Shown here in pieces: positions 8,201-15,536 of a DNA stretch of 32,003 nucleotides. The stretch covers positions 1-32,003 of the forward strand of contig CALRCE010000013.1 in NCBI GenBank assembly GCA_943354505.1, written 5' to 3'. Each line of letters starts with the position of its first letter. Position 1 is the stretch's first letter. Both the position numbers and the translations under genes were made by a program. The stretch is from Candidatus Peribacteria bacterium. GTDB taxonomy: Bacteria; Patescibacteriota; Gracilibacteria; UBA1369; 2-02-FULL-48-14. The notes under the pieces are model-generated. The model made no database searches. It saw only the letters and a list, made by a program, of their open reading frames with translations, and had not been told where the DNA came from.

Positions 8201-8392
8201 CATCATCTAGACATTAGTATCCAAGAACCTTGGAGTATGGAAGGGGCACCTTGGGTTAAGTTTGAGAGAGTGGGTAGAATAAGAAATGAGGTGAGTGAGG
8301 AGTCCATTGAGCCTGTTCCAGTCTTTCCTCTCACCCACTTGAGCAACGGAATGGGTGGACTTTGGAAAAAACGCTTGCCAGGTGCGAAGTGA
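5210..8392 (+). CDS. SF2 DEAD/DEAH-type helicase with N-terminal HTH and C-terminal triple repeat
   Basis: 1060 residues. Residues ~28-65 look like an HTH (ILAQEAGVSERTFMDFRLGK). The SF2 core follows: Walker A ESTGGGKT (155-162, Lys161), DEIH box (244-247), motif III GGTAT (290-294), motif V around LTLGWNFP, and motif VI QATGRAAR (464-471, with Arg468 and Arg471). An acidic/Ser-rich linker (~490-505) leads to a second half. Three copies of a repeat sit at about 612-630, 698-716 and 786-804, spaced 86-88 residues, with the pattern GLG..xIATRFGVxGDP. After an acidic linker (~825-855) comes a helical C-terminal region. It is an ATP-dependent nucleic-acid translocase; the substrate is unknown. 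It is a single-gene unit between a TrmB regulator and an asparaginase. A role in defence or repair is possible but unsupported by neighbours. Confidence 0.88.
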   Translation: MPETSEFFLKSDEERVLVRTAYHRRAQMPDILAQEAGVSERTFMDFRLGKPVDQESAERILGMLSGRLPKSDPVRHRLLAIREQLMAVTPVIEVESQNPFITLLLERIASRLPLLQERFPHIRFNQMKVLTQFVEWLKKHAYAPTPADLKTYFKESTGGGKTVTYLLLYLLLDIPTLILVPTKTLLRQTKREAIETLKIDEGELGLVGDGVNERGRKLTIMTYSSFLEMHKRRQAVPVEFVICDEIHTSLGDKTQASLSDILEGSDGVDFDMDEVFRQLEGQSRAKISIGGTATDALASKHVRDYFGERFCESKMADLIAAGVLKRYRLVPVSGTLEPQDEWANISAEREEFLVTKQRIHERLLERYVQFQGENSTLHLRTAAYCSTVKECLRFKELAEAKGLKALVVTGTEGKDDLEKAERGLLDGTVDLVISVDRLTLGWNFPPLNAVIWGRACSSAAKFVQATGRAARAYEGEPYAYVFETQWRVSGPNERKKGAGSDASDGDSSSNETTLSRKALSLAVALFLMGEDVEAVIEGFHSSPEMEALKQAFTEQKLTSDTAEAFEEMPVEDLRSLLRSSFPAQDWVKMIALFKGGIKIVFLEGRFVVQQGKVGVGMVSIARKFGLSGDPTTSHLDHVRLGAHVFGDKNPVIQAALVAAEKKALTKTAGQEAIRQRLLQDHPTATSWMAVEDRGAISVDGLGISTIATRLGVSGNPLRGVAHYIELGQKLHGADDPVYLARLTELEERKTGLQLSKEALVPLVLDQHPTQESWNGMGAKARFKFKVKGLGLAGLATRFGVEGDPVGHTSVHQELGERIYASVPVVSSQAETHLEEAGEDEGPEQVSEETSPDEEGVEDSAPTANHLNVAVKLREMLLELDHFDRHFGTHSRKALRRILEVPDSLAFQRLFQIAKGLSATRVPLTGITLEQRLSVIARLLNAIKQGEEERGIQSRPVTPTVETSPNIDKSELEEIDPTTRNAELLLHLRDSVVVAWRPHHLDISIQEPWSMEGAPWVKFERVGRIRNEVSEESIEPVPVFPLTHLSNGMGGLWKKRLPGAK

Positions 8393-8424
8393 GTCTAAAT
8401 TTACGAAGCAGTGGGCGTTTAAAC

Positions 8425-9636
8425 TCACCCCAAACTGATTTCCCCTGCGTAACATTTGGTCACCATCTCTTCCTGAATTTCTTGGAGGCTGGCATCGGGA
8501 TGGTTGCCTAGAATGTTCATGAGTTTCACGGTGGCGGCTGAGGTGGACATGTCGCAGAGATTTCGAACTCCCGCTTCGTAGGCGATGAGTGCATCCACAT
8601 CGTGCAACTGCATGCTGGAATGGATTCCCGATTCTGCACATGAAGAACTCAAGAAAATGGGATGACCTGCTTTCACATGTTTACTGATGGTTTCCACGTA
8701 TTCTCTTGGAATGGCACCCGAACCATAGGTTTCCAAAATGATGCCTCGATCTTTGCCGCGTTCGATCAAGTAGTCGATGACCGCGCGGTCCATCCCAGGC
8801 TGAATCTTCAAAATGCTCACCGATTTGGAGAATTTGGGAGAAAAGTACAATTCGAATTTTCGTCGTTTTTCTCTTCGGTAGGCGTTGGCTAGCAGTTCCA
8901 CTCCACTCGCAGTGAAGAAACCGATGGGCCCCAAAATGCGAGATTCAAAGACATCCAGTCGATTGTCGTTCTTTTTGGTGACGCGCGACCCGCGAAAAAT
9001 CTGCCCATTTGCATAGGCGACGACTTCTGCAAGGTTGCCGTAAGCCGCGATTTCCATGGCTCCTGTTAAATTTCCAAGGCCGTCGCTTCCTGGGCGCCCC
9101 ACGATGGGGATTTGAGAAGCCGTGAAAACCACGGGAATGGCGATGTTTCTGAGCGAAAAAGAAAGTGCAGCAGTTGAATACTCCAAAGTGTGGGTTCCAT
9201 GCCCCACCACCACTCCTTCCACTTGATCGTAGATGGAATAGACGGTGGCCGCGAGCGCTGTCCACATTTCAGTGTTCACTTCTTTGGAATCTTGGTTGGC
9301 CAGATAAATCGCGATGATGTTGTAACGCGACTTGATGTTGGATACGCGATCGCAAATGTTGATCGTTTCGGCAATGTCGATTGCTCCTTCGAAAGTCAGC
9401 TTATCTGTGTGTTTTTTATCTGGGACCATCATCAAAGTTCCACCTGTGTGGATGTAGCAAATGGTTGGGTTTCTGGAGTCGAAGGGCTCATTTTTGAATT
9501 GAATTTGTGGAACGAAATTCCCAAACAAGTCTCGGCTGATACCTTTTCTGGCAGCTAAATCCAAAAACTCCAGTTGTCCGGGGGTGAGGGCTGTCTCCTT
9601 TGTCTTTGTTGATGTTGGAATAGGTTCAGCCTCCAT
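8425..9636 (-). CDS. L-asparaginase-family amidohydrolase (type I/II or GatD-like)
   Basis: 403 residues. An ~55-residue N-terminal extension precedes the asparaginase domain. The first active-site motif is IHTGGTLM with nucleophile Thr64. The second is GVVVGHGTHT (142-151 region) with Thr148; the family's Asp after this Thr is His149 here. The Lys of the RVTKKND motif (about 221) matches the catalytic Lys. TASQIPIVGRPGSDGLGNL fits the substrate loop. The family hydrolyses Asn or Gln to Asp or Glu plus ammonia; GatD subunits feed tRNA amidation but need GatE, which is not here. The long N-terminal extension recalls GatD. A Shine-Dalgarno-like AAGGA lies about 7 nt upstream, unusual for this window. 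The His substitution makes the exact substrate uncertain. Confidence 0.85.
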   Translation of the reverse strand: MEAEPIPTSTKTKETALTPGQLEFLDLAARKGISRDLFGNFVPQIQFKNEPFDSRNPTICYIHTGGTLMMVPDKKHTDKLTFEGAIDIAETINICDRVSNIKSRYNIIAIYLANQDSKEVNTEMWTALAATVYSIYDQVEGVVVGHGTHTLEYSTAALSFSLRNIAIPVVFTASQIPIVGRPGSDGLGNLTGAMEIAAYGNLAEVVAYANGQIFRGSRVTKKNDNRLDVFESRILGPIGFFTASGVELLANAYRREKRRKFELYFSPKFSKSVSILKIQPGMDRAVIDYLIERGKDRGIILETYGSGAIPREYVETISKHVKAGHPIFLSSSCAESGIHSSMQLHDVDALIAYEAGVRNLCDMSTSAATVKLMNILGNHPDASLQEIQEEMVTKCYAGEISLG

Positions 9637-9681
9637 AGAAAGTCCTTTTAACGTCAGAGCTTTTATTTTAGAGGACAGGTC

Positions 9682-9710
9682 TTGAAATGGCGAGTGTCAG
9701 ACCTTATCAA
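9682..9710 (+). promoter_or_regulatory. Plus-strand promoter candidate in the 9637-9872 gap
   Basis: -35 TTGAAA (9682-9687), 17-bp spacer, -10 TATCAA (9705-9710). Together with the terminator at 9758-9779 it would define an RNA of about 62 nt. It could otherwise serve the NYN gene at 9873. Confidence 0.4.
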
Positions 9711-9716
9711 TTGGGT

Positions 9717-9779
9717 TGGAATCAATTTTACCAGATTCATCTGGAATTTTATTCTGCCCACCGAAGTTGGTGGTTTTTT
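9717..9779 (+). ncRNA. Candidate small RNA or attenuated leader
   Basis: The 236-bp gap between the asparaginase gene (minus) and the NYN gene (plus) has no ORF. It contains a promoter candidate (9682-9710), a hairpin CCAGA-TTCA-TCTGG (9731-9744) and a terminator hairpin CCACC-GAAGTT-GGTGG followed by six T (9758-9779). A further hairpin, GTTGTTG-AAGCTC-CAACAAC, lies at 9789-9808. This reads as a short independent RNA, or as a leader that attenuates transcription of the NYN gene. Expression is not shown. Confidence 0.35.
9758..9779 (+). terminator. Rho-independent terminator in the 9637-9872 gap
   Basis: CCACC (9758-9762), a 6-nt loop, GGTGG (9769-9773), then TTTTTT (9774-9779). It points along the plus strand, upstream of the NYN gene, so it ends a short RNA rather than a known gene. 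Confidence 0.6.
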
Positions 9780-9872
9780 GAAGTGAGTGTTGTTGAAGCT
9801 CCAACAACGCATTTTTCAGGTCAGTTTTTTGACGATGGTGGTGTGACGAGCAGAGTGTTTTAGAGTGGTGGA

Positions 9873-10382
9873 ATGAAAGTTGGAATCTATATCGACGGGG
9901 CGAATCTGTTTTACCAAGGCAAGCGCAGTGGGTGGCATCTTGATTACAAAAAATTCTATCGCTGGGTGGAGAAAGAAAATGAAATTGTGGTGGCGAAGTA
10001 TTTTATCGGTGAACCCTTTTGGGAACCTGCAATGAGCATCAATCGGGCATTCAACTCTTATTTGAGAAGAATTGGGTTTGCAATCATTTCAAAGCCTTTG
10101 AAAAGGCTGAAGTCAAAGACCGGCGGCGTTAAGAATAAGTGCAACTTCGATGTAGAGATCCACGACGAGATCATCCACGATCTGGACAAGCTGGATATGG
10201 TTTACCTAGCGAGTGGAGACAGCGATTTCATGAGGACTAAAGAGCGTGTTCTTTCCAAAGGCAAGAAAATCAAGTTCTTGGCTTATAAGTTGGGCTGCGC
10301 TTGGGAATTGAAACTCTCTTGGCATGTATTTCTGGATGACATCAAGGAGGAGGTGCAACGCGTAAAAACTATTGACGATTGA
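9873..10382 (+). CDS. NYN/PIN-like domain protein (LabA/DUF88 type)
   Basis: 169 residues. The NYN fold is clear: YIDGANLF near the N-terminus (first acidic residue Asp8), KCNFDVEIHDEII in the middle with Asp and Glu, and LASGDSDF near residue 113 with two acidic residues. These form the metal-binding site of PIN-like ribonucleases. The family cleaves or processes RNA in several contexts and is a common solitary gene. It lies downstream of the small hairpins at 9731-9808 and is closed by a terminator at 10418-10440. The RNA substrate cannot be read from the sequence. Confidence 0.88.
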   Translation: MKVGIYIDGANLFYQGKRSGWHLDYKKFYRWVEKENEIVVAKYFIGEPFWEPAMSINRAFNSYLRRIGFAIISKPLKRLKSKTGGVKNKCNFDVEIHDEIIHDLDKLDMVYLASGDSDFMRTKERVLSKGKKIKFLAYKLGCAWELKLSWHVFLDDIKEEVQRVKTIDD

Positions 10383-10417
10383 AGCCTCCATAGAGTAGAA
10401 TTCTCTCAGTTACATCG

Positions 10418-10440
10418 CCGGCTCTTGTGGCCGGTTTTTT
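10418..10440 (+). terminator. Terminator after the NYN gene
   Basis: CCGGC (10418-10422), a 7-nt loop, GCCGG (10430-10434), then TTTTTT. It lies 36 bp after the NYN stop. Its presence argues against the long GTG-start version of the next gene. Confidence 0.8.
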
Positions 10441-10471
10441 CGTGCCTAATTTTCTTTCCACCTCACAATTC

Positions 10472-10511
10472 TGTACAATCTTCTATTTTTATTGTATAAT
10501 AACTTTGTACA
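10472..10511 (+). promoter_or_regulatory. Strong promoter with paired TGTACA palindromes
   Basis: -10 TATAAT (10495-10500) with TGTACA (10472-10477) in the -35 position, 17 bp upstream. A second TGTACA (10506-10511) covers the expected start site. Two identical palindromes bracketing a consensus -10 look like an operator pair. The leader to the ATG at 10526 is only about 19 nt. Confidence 0.6.
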
Positions 10512-10525
10512 TAAGCTCCTACCCC

Positions 10526-11218
10526 ATGACTGGTGATGAAGAAAATTTCGCAGCAGTAGACCTCGATGCAGCCGCTGAGGCTTTGCCTGGGGAACTTGGA
10601 TTTGTTCCTGTTGGGCGTGGAAGTAGTGACCGTCTGAGGCCGCCTCACGGCGTAGAAAATCCAGCGGCCGTACGTCCCACTGAAGACCGTATTCATTCGG
10701 ATACAGCGCGAGCCAACGTTGAAGATGCCGTTTTGAGAGGAGTTCAAGCGCCCGAAGATGCAGATGCTCATTGGCAAAAACAGTTAGGAAAAATACTCCA
10801 TTGGCTCCCAAGCGAGTTGAGGAAAGAGGCTGGAATCAAGAGTGCGAAGGATCTAAAGAGGTATTTGAGAGGTTTAACAGTGGGCCGTGATGCCGTTAAT
10901 GCGGCGATCAATGGCGATTCGAAGAAAAGCGCTCATATCCTAAAACTCCGTCGACGCATTCTCAGCTGCCTTGTGAATGTTTTTCAAACCACTGAAGATC
11001 CAGACTTAAAGGAGACGCTTCGCGTCTTACTTTTTGAAGTCAGCCCTGTGAATGCCAAGCGTGCCTTCCAAACCCTTTTGGCAGCGGGTGTCACCCCTGA
11101 AGAACTCGCTGAATTTTACCGCCCAGATGTGAGCGGCGATGAAGACCCCTCCGATCATACCAGCCACTATGAAGAGATGATCAACAGCATCGTGGGACAG
11201 GATGGTACTGCATTTTAA
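10526..11218 (+). CDS. Hypothetical protein
   Basis: 230 residues from the ATG at 10526. An upstream in-frame GTG at 10427 would run through the previous gene's terminator and this gene's promoter, so it is rejected. The first ~75 residues are acidic and low in structure. The rest looks helical: HWQKQLGKILHWLPSELRKE, a Lys/Arg-rich middle (AHILKLRRRILSCLVNVFQ), and LKETLRVLLFEVSPVNAKRA. No known motif is visible. It has its own strong promoter with possible operators and is convergent with the HAD gene (1 nt apart). Its size and acidic-then-helical layout resemble many unstudied CPR proteins. Function unknown. Confidence 0.72.
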   Translation: MTGDEENFAAVDLDAAAEALPGELGFVPVGRGSSDRLRPPHGVENPAAVRPTEDRIHSDTARANVEDAVLRGVQAPEDADAHWQKQLGKILHWLPSELRKEAGIKSAKDLKRYLRGLTVGRDAVNAAINGDSKKSAHILKLRRRILSCLVNVFQTTEDPDLKETLRVLLFEVSPVNAKRAFQTLLAAGVTPEELAEFYRPDVSGDEDPSDHTSHYEEMINSIVGQDGTAF

Positions 11219-11219
11219 C

Positions 11220-12080
11220 TCAAACCTCCTCCCACCTGACCTGCTTGAGTAAGGCGGCGGTGCCTTCGGGGCCAGTGAGACGAGTGTCTTTCGAGCTGAA
11301 GACGGGCAGTGGGTAAATGTAGGGCGTGGTTTTGCCGACGGTGAAGCCGGTGCCGTTGCGACCGGAGATGAAGTCTTCGTCGTTGCCGCCTTCTTCGGGT
11401 TGGTCGCCCACCACAAGGATATCTTTGAGAGGCAGTTTCATGAGTTTTGCCCAACGCTGCATGGCGTTGCCCTTTCCTGCTTCTTTAGGGAGGATGACGT
11501 TTCCGATGCCCGAATCTTGGATTGAAAATTCCTCAAGCCAGCCGTTGTGGTGGAACAAGGTTTTCAGCTTGTCGTGGCTGCGTTTGGACATGTAGCGCGT
11601 GATTTTGGGTGACAAGTAAACCCAATCCGGATGACGCACCACCACGGTGTGTTCCCGGAGCAGAAAGACACCCTGTGAACCGAGTTTGTCTTTTCCGTAG
11701 GCTTCGACTGTGTCCATGGTGGGCTCTTTAGGCCAAGGCACTTCGAACCAAGATTCGTAGTCTTTTTTTCGCGCGTTCCAACGGTATCCTTCACTTCCGT
11801 TTTCGGGGAAAATTGTCCATCGTTCTTGTTCTTCTTGAGGCTCTGGACTGTGTCCACAAATGTGTTTGAGTTGAGTGTGAATGAAGCGTAAATCTCGGCC
11901 CGTGCAGATGGCCCGAGGAATGTTTCCTGGAATGGCCACGAGCGCTTCCGCCATGAAACTGGGGATCACAAAACGGGCAAAGTGCGTGAGAGTTCCATCC
12001 ACATCAAAAGCCACCGCTTTGAAGGGATGTTTCAGTGCTTTTTCGTGAGCTTCTTTTTGGGCGGTGGAGTGGAAGTTCAT
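11220..12080 (-). CDS. HAD-superfamily phosphatase (IIB/Cof-like)
   Basis: 286 residues. Motif I is AFDVDGTLT (nucleophile Asp25, general acid Asp27). Motif II is probably AICTGRDL. The conserved Lys of motif III appears in EAGKGNAMQRW, and motif IV is VVGDQPEEGGNDEDF with the metal-binding acids. The large cap between motifs II and III is of the IIB type found in sugar phosphatases and phosphomannomutase-like enzymes. It probably dephosphorylates a small phosphorylated sugar. It lies 18 nt after mutS on the same strand and may share its transcript. The substrate is not predictable. Confidence 0.87.
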   Translation of the reverse strand: MNFHSTAQKEAHEKALKHPFKAVAFDVDGTLTHFARFVIPSFMAEALVAIPGNIPRAICTGRDLRFIHTQLKHICGHSPEPQEEQERWTIFPENGSEGYRWNARKKDYESWFEVPWPKEPTMDTVEAYGKDKLGSQGVFLLREHTVVVRHPDWVYLSPKITRYMSKRSHDKLKTLFHHNGWLEEFSIQDSGIGNVILPKEAGKGNAMQRWAKLMKLPLKDILVVGDQPEEGGNDEDFISGRNGTGFTVGKTTPYIYPLPVFSSKDTRLTGPEGTAALLKQVRWEEV

Positions 12081-12098
12081 GGTTTGCCCCAGTATCTC

Positions 12099-14687
12099 TT
12101 AATTCTTCATCTCCTTCAACTCATTCAGCGCGTTCATGGCTTCGAGGGGTGTCATTTTGTCTAGATTCAAGGTTTGGAGTTTGTCCAAAGCCGGATGCGT
12201 GAGTTTGCCGGGCTGTCGACTGGAGGCGTAGGTGCCGTTGAAGAGACTGACCTGGTTGTCGGGGATTTTTCCGGTGCTGAGGCTCTTTTCGAGTTCGAGA
12301 GCGTCCAAGACTTGGGCGGCGCGGTCGATGAGCGTGCCGGGTAGGCCGGCGAGTTTGGCGACTTCGATGCCGTAGCTCTTGTCGATGGCGCCTTCTTTGA
12401 TTTGGTGTAGGAAAAGCACGCCGCGGACGGTTTCTTGCACGTCGATGGAATAGTTTTTGGAACGCGAAAGTTTATCTGCGAGTTGGATGAGTTCGTGGTA
12501 GTGCGTCGCAAACAAAGTGAAGCCGCGGATTTTGTCGTGGAGGTGTTCAAAAATAGCCCAGGCCAAACTGAGTCCGTCGTAAGTGCTGGTGCCACGACCC
12601 ACTTCATCCAAAATGATGAGGCTGCGGTCGGTGGCGTGGTTTAAAATGTAGGCGGATTCTTGCATCTCCACCATGAAGGTCGATTGACCGCGGACCAAAT
12701 TGTCGCTGGCACCGACGCGCGTGAAGATGCGATCGAAGACGCGCATGGTCACAGATTTTGCAGGGACAAAGGATCCGATTTGCGCCATGAGCACGATGAG
12801 CGCGACTTGTCTTAGGTAGGTGGATTTTCCGCTCATGTTTGGACCCGTGAGCAGCAGCACTTCCTCTTGGTCTTTGGCGAAAAAAGTATTGTTGGGGACA
12901 AAGGCTTGCTCGAAGGTCATGCTTTCCACGACGGGATGACGACCGGCTTCGATGGCGAGCACGGGGTCGTTGGTCAAATGAGGTTTGCAGTAGGAACGTT
13001 GAATCGCGGTGTGGGCAAAGCTGTGAAGTACGTCGAGCTCAGCGAGGACTTTGGCGTTTTGTTTGATGGCGCGCACTTCCGTGAGCACGGTGTCTCGGAG
13101 CTTTTGAAAGAGTTCGTGTTCCAGCACCACGCTGCGCTCTTCCGCGGTGAGGATTTTTTCTTCGTAGGCTTTGAGTTCGGGCGTGATGTAGCGCTCGGCG
13201 TTGGCGAGGGTTTGTTTGCGAATGTAGTCCACCGGCACTTTGGCGAGATTCACTTTGCTGACTTCGATGTAGTAGCCGAAGACGCGATTGTAAGACACTT
13301 TGAGGGAGTTGATTCCGGTGGCCGCGATTTCTTTTTCTTCGATGGCTTTGAGCGCGGATTTGGCGTCGTGCATCAATCCGTGCAGTTCGTCGAGTTCGGC
13401 GTGGTAGCCCGTTTTGATCAGCCCTCCTTCCGTGAGGCGGAGCGGCGGTTCATCCACGACTCCCCGTTCAATTTCGGCGACGAGTTCGTTCAAGGGTTTG
13501 AGCTCTTTTTGGAGGTTTTTTAAGAGCACGGCGGTGGCGGTGGCGAGTTCACTTTGAATTGTCGGAATGTGGGTGAGGGTTAGGGCCAGACCTTTGAGGT
13601 CTCTGGCGTTTCCGCTGCTGGACCCGAGACGTCCCAAGAGGCGCTCGAGGTCATTCATGGGTTTGAGTTCCGTTTCGAGGGCGTGGCGCAAATCGTGGTT
13701 CTGCACGAGGTCTTCGACAGCCTCGTGGCGGGCTTCGATTTCATCTTTTCGCAGAAGCGGTTGAGTCACCCAGCGGCGCAGCAAACGAGCACCCATCGCG
13801 GTGTGAGTTTGATCGAGCACTCCGAGCAAAGTATGCGTTTCTTCTTGGTCACGCAAGGTGCTGAAGAGTTCGAGGTTGCGCACGGTGGCTTCATCCAAAG
13901 GCATGGTTTTTTCACGGTGATGCGCCGTGATTCGATCGATGTGCACGAAACTTTCTTTTTGGGTCGTCTGCAAATATTTGAGCAAAAGCGCGGAAGCTTG
14001 AATCGCGAAAGGTTGGCTGGCGATTCCAAAGCCTTCCAAAGTCGTGACTTTGAAGTGCCGCGCGATGAAGGCGTAGGCCTCTTCAAACAGTTCCACGGTG
14101 GAGGTGGGTGCTTCACACCAACTGTGGATCGCGACGCGAAGTTCGGGGTCGTCGTAATGTTCTTGGCGCACCACCAATTCGGCTGGGTCGAGGCGGAGCA
14201 GTTCCATGCTCAGCGCTTCTTCCCCTTGCAGTTCGGTGGCCTTGAATTCACCGGTGCTGAGATCCGCAAAGGCCAGTCCGTAGTAATCTTTTTGAGGGAA
14301 AACCGCGACCACAAAACGGTTTGCTTTTTGATTGAGTATTTGAGTGCTGTAGGTCGTGCCGGGTGTGATGATACGGACGATTTTTCGTTTTACAATCCCA
14401 GGCAAAGTTGGGTCTGAAATTTGTTCGCAAATCGCCACTTTTTTCCCGGCTTTCACGAGACGGGCAATGTAGTTTTCGGCCGCGTGATAGGGCACACCGC
14501 ACATGGGCAGGGGTTCGGTTTCGTTTTTGTTGCGAGAGGTCAGCGTGATGTCCAATAGTTTGGAGGCTTCGAGCGCGTCGGGTCCGAACATTTCATAAAA
14601 ATCCCCGAGGCGAAAGAAAAGAATCGCGTCCCTGACTTGGGATTTGAGTTCCTGGTACTGCTGCATCATGGGAGTGAGCTCTGGCAT
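12099..14687 (-). CDS. mutS: DNA mismatch repair protein MutS
   Basis: 862 residues, full length for MutS1. The mismatch-reading motif GDFYEMF (28-34) includes Phe30 and Glu32, which in MutS stack on and bond to the mispaired base. Connector, core and clamp domains follow. The ATPase has Walker [10 protein letters not shown] (615-623), Walker B at Asp694-Glu695 ([15 protein letters not shown]) and FATHYHEL. It binds mismatches as a dimer and recruits MutL, which is not in the window. The start is the ATG at 14685-14687, with no Shine-Dalgarno sequence. The HAD gene follows after 18 nt. Confidence 0.97.
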   Translation of the reverse strand: MPELTPMMQQYQELKSQVRDAILFFRLGDFYEMFGPDALEASKLLDITLTSRNKNETEPLPMCGVPYHAAENYIARLVKAGKKVAICEQISDPTLPGIVKRKIVRIITPGTTYSTQILNQKANRFVVAVFPQKDYYGLAFADLSTGEFKATELQGEEALSMELLRLDPAELVVRQEHYDDPELRVAIHSWCEAPTSTVELFEEAYAFIARHFKVTTLEGFGIASQPFAIQASALLLKYLQTTQKESFVHIDRITAHHREKTMPLDEATVRNLELFSTLRDQEETHTLLGVLDQTHTAMGARLLRRWVTQPLLRKDEIEARHEAVEDLVQNHDLRHALETELKPMNDLERLLGRLGSSSGNARDLKGLALTLTHIPTIQSELATATAVLLKNLQKELKPLNELVAEIERGVVDEPPLRLTEGGLIKTGYHAELDELHGLMHDAKSALKAIEEKEIAATGINSLKVSYNRVFGYYIEVSKVNLAKVPVDYIRKQTLANAERYITPELKAYEEKILTAEERSVVLEHELFQKLRDTVLTEVRAIKQNAKVLAELDVLHSFAHTAIQRSYCKPHLTNDPVLAIEAGRHPVVESMTFEQAFVPNNTFFAKDQEEVLLLTGPNMSGKSTYLRQVALIVLMAQIGSFVPAKSVTMRVFDRIFTRVGASDNLVRGQSTFMVEMQESAYILNHATDRSLIILDEVGRGTSTYDGLSLAWAIFEHLHDKIRGFTLFATHYHELIQLADKLSRSKNYSIDVQETVRGVLFLHQIKEGAIDKSYGIEVAKLAGLPGTLIDRAAQVLDALELEKSLSTGKIPDNQVSLFNGTYASSRQPGKLTHPALDKLQTLNLDKMTPLEAMNALNELKEMKN

Positions 14688-14760
14688 GGCCGCATGATAA
14701 GGGAAGTGGCTTTGCGCTGCAAAAAAATGACGTTGCGAAGCCTCTATTTCCCTCTCGCCG

Positions 14761-15078
14761 TCACTTTCTAGGCAAAGGCACGTTTTCGGCCGTGATCTGG
14801 ATCAGCTGGCACAGCCACTCTCTGTCCTCGATTCGTTCTTCATCGACTTGCATGGAGGGCTTGGCTCCTTTGTAGGCGGCGCCTTCTTGGTAATGCTCAC
14901 CGACAAAAGCTTTTCCGGGCTCCGTGACTTTTACAAATACACTGTCGTCGCAGACGAGTGCCACGACTCTGCCTTTGTAGTACAAGGCGTATTCGCCAAA
15001 CATTTTTCGAGCGGAGACTCCTTCGAGAGACATCAATTGGTCCAAAATGTAGTCGACGGTGGATTGTTTGGTGGCCAT
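14761..15078 (-). CDS. TfoX N-terminal domain protein
   Basis: 105 residues. [20 protein letters not shown] and the following strands ([14 protein letters not shown]) match the TfoX N-terminal domain; in Haemophilus and Vibrio, TfoX is a competence regulator. There is no C-terminal TfoX domain, as is common for small stand-alone members of unknown role. The gene is separate from mutS (73 bp downstream of its stop is the mutS start) and has a terminator hairpin upstream at 15188-15213 that isolates it from the tRNA-like gene. Confidence 0.85.
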   Translation of the reverse strand: MATKQSTVDYILDQLMSLEGVSARKMFGEYALYYKGRVVALVCDDSVFVKVTEPGKAFVGEHYQEGAAYKGAKPSMQVDEERIEDREWLCQLIQITAENVPLPRK

Positions 15079-15187
15079 GCTTTTCAGAAAAAAGTGCTGC
15101 TGAGACTATGCTGCTGATTGGGCTGAATTGCAAAGAATGAGAGGTTTTGGTAAAATGGTTTTGACGGGCTGTTCAGGCAGACTACAC

Positions 15188-15213
15188 AAAAGACCTCCTT
15201 CTGGAGGCCTTTT
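15188..15213 (-). terminator. Terminator after the tRNA-like gene
   Basis: AAAAGACCTCC (15188-15198), loop of 4 nt, GGAGGCCTTTT (15203-15213): 10 of 11 pairs match. The hairpin ends in a T-run on either strand and could act both ways. On the minus strand it lies 12 nt after the encoded CCA of the tRNA-like gene. Confidence 0.65.
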
Positions 15214-15225
15214 GCTTATGTTCGG

Positions 15226-15297
15226 TGGTGGAGGTAAGGGGAATTGAACCCCTCTTTAATCAGTGACGGGCTGATCTAGGTCACCAGAACTACCCCC
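15226..15297 (-). tRNA. Abnormal tRNA-like gene (anticodon loop CCCGTCA, shortened D-arm)
   Basis: On the minus strand a 7-bp acceptor stem GGGGGTA/TACCTCC (one G·U) is followed by A73 and an encoded CCA. The T-arm is canonical: AGGGG-TTCAATT-CCCCT. The anticodon arm is a perfect 5-bp stem, ATCAG/CTGAT, with loop CCCGTCA. Three things are wrong for an ordinary tRNA. Position 33 is C, not U. Only 15 nt lie between acceptor and anticodon stems, so the D-arm is short or degenerate. Position 8 is G. By position the anticodon is CGU (Thr, ACG codons); a one-base shift would give GUC (Asp). Total length is 72 nt including CCA. It may be a functional but odd tRNA, or a decayed one. Confidence 0.5.
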
Positions 15298-15414
15298 ACG
15301 TCGTCCATCGAACATTTGCGACTTTACTATTCCGACCTTACAGAAATCCTGAAATTTTTCTTACAGACGCCTTACATTTTCCTGAATTTCTTTGTAGTAG
15401 TAAGAAGCCTTTTC

Positions 15415-15443
15415 TTGTGCAAACGTGCAAAACTGACTAAATT
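15415..15443 (+). promoter_or_regulatory. Promoter of tRNA-Arg(CCU)
   Basis: -35 TTGTGC (15415-15420), 17-bp spacer, -10 TAAATT (15438-15443). Transcription would start about 2 nt before the mature tRNA end. Confidence 0.55.
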
Positions 15444-15451
15444 GGCTCCGT

Positions 15452-15526
15452 GCTCCTGTAGTTCAACGGATAGAACAGATCCGTCCTAAGGATAAGATGA
15501 AGGTTCAATTCCTTCCGGGAGCACCA
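15452..15526 (+). tRNA. tRNA-Arg(CCU)
   Basis: Complete cloverleaf of 75 nt: acceptor GCTCCTG/CGGGAGC with one G·U pair, T8 and A9, D-stem GTTC/GAAC, anticodon loop GTCCTAA with U33 and anticodon CCU, T-arm GAAGG-TTCAATT-CCTTC, A73 and an encoded CCA. The pair 27-43 is a mismatch. It reads AGG arginine codons. The next gene starts 10 nt downstream with no terminator between, so the transporter gene may be transcribed from the tRNA promoter. Confidence 0.93.
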
Positions 15527-15536
15527 CCCCTCTTTC

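Noticed and set aside
12867-14417. Long plus-strand frames opposite mutS
   Set aside because: Shadow frames of a full-length, motif-complete mutS; Phe/Val/His-rich compositions typical of antisense.
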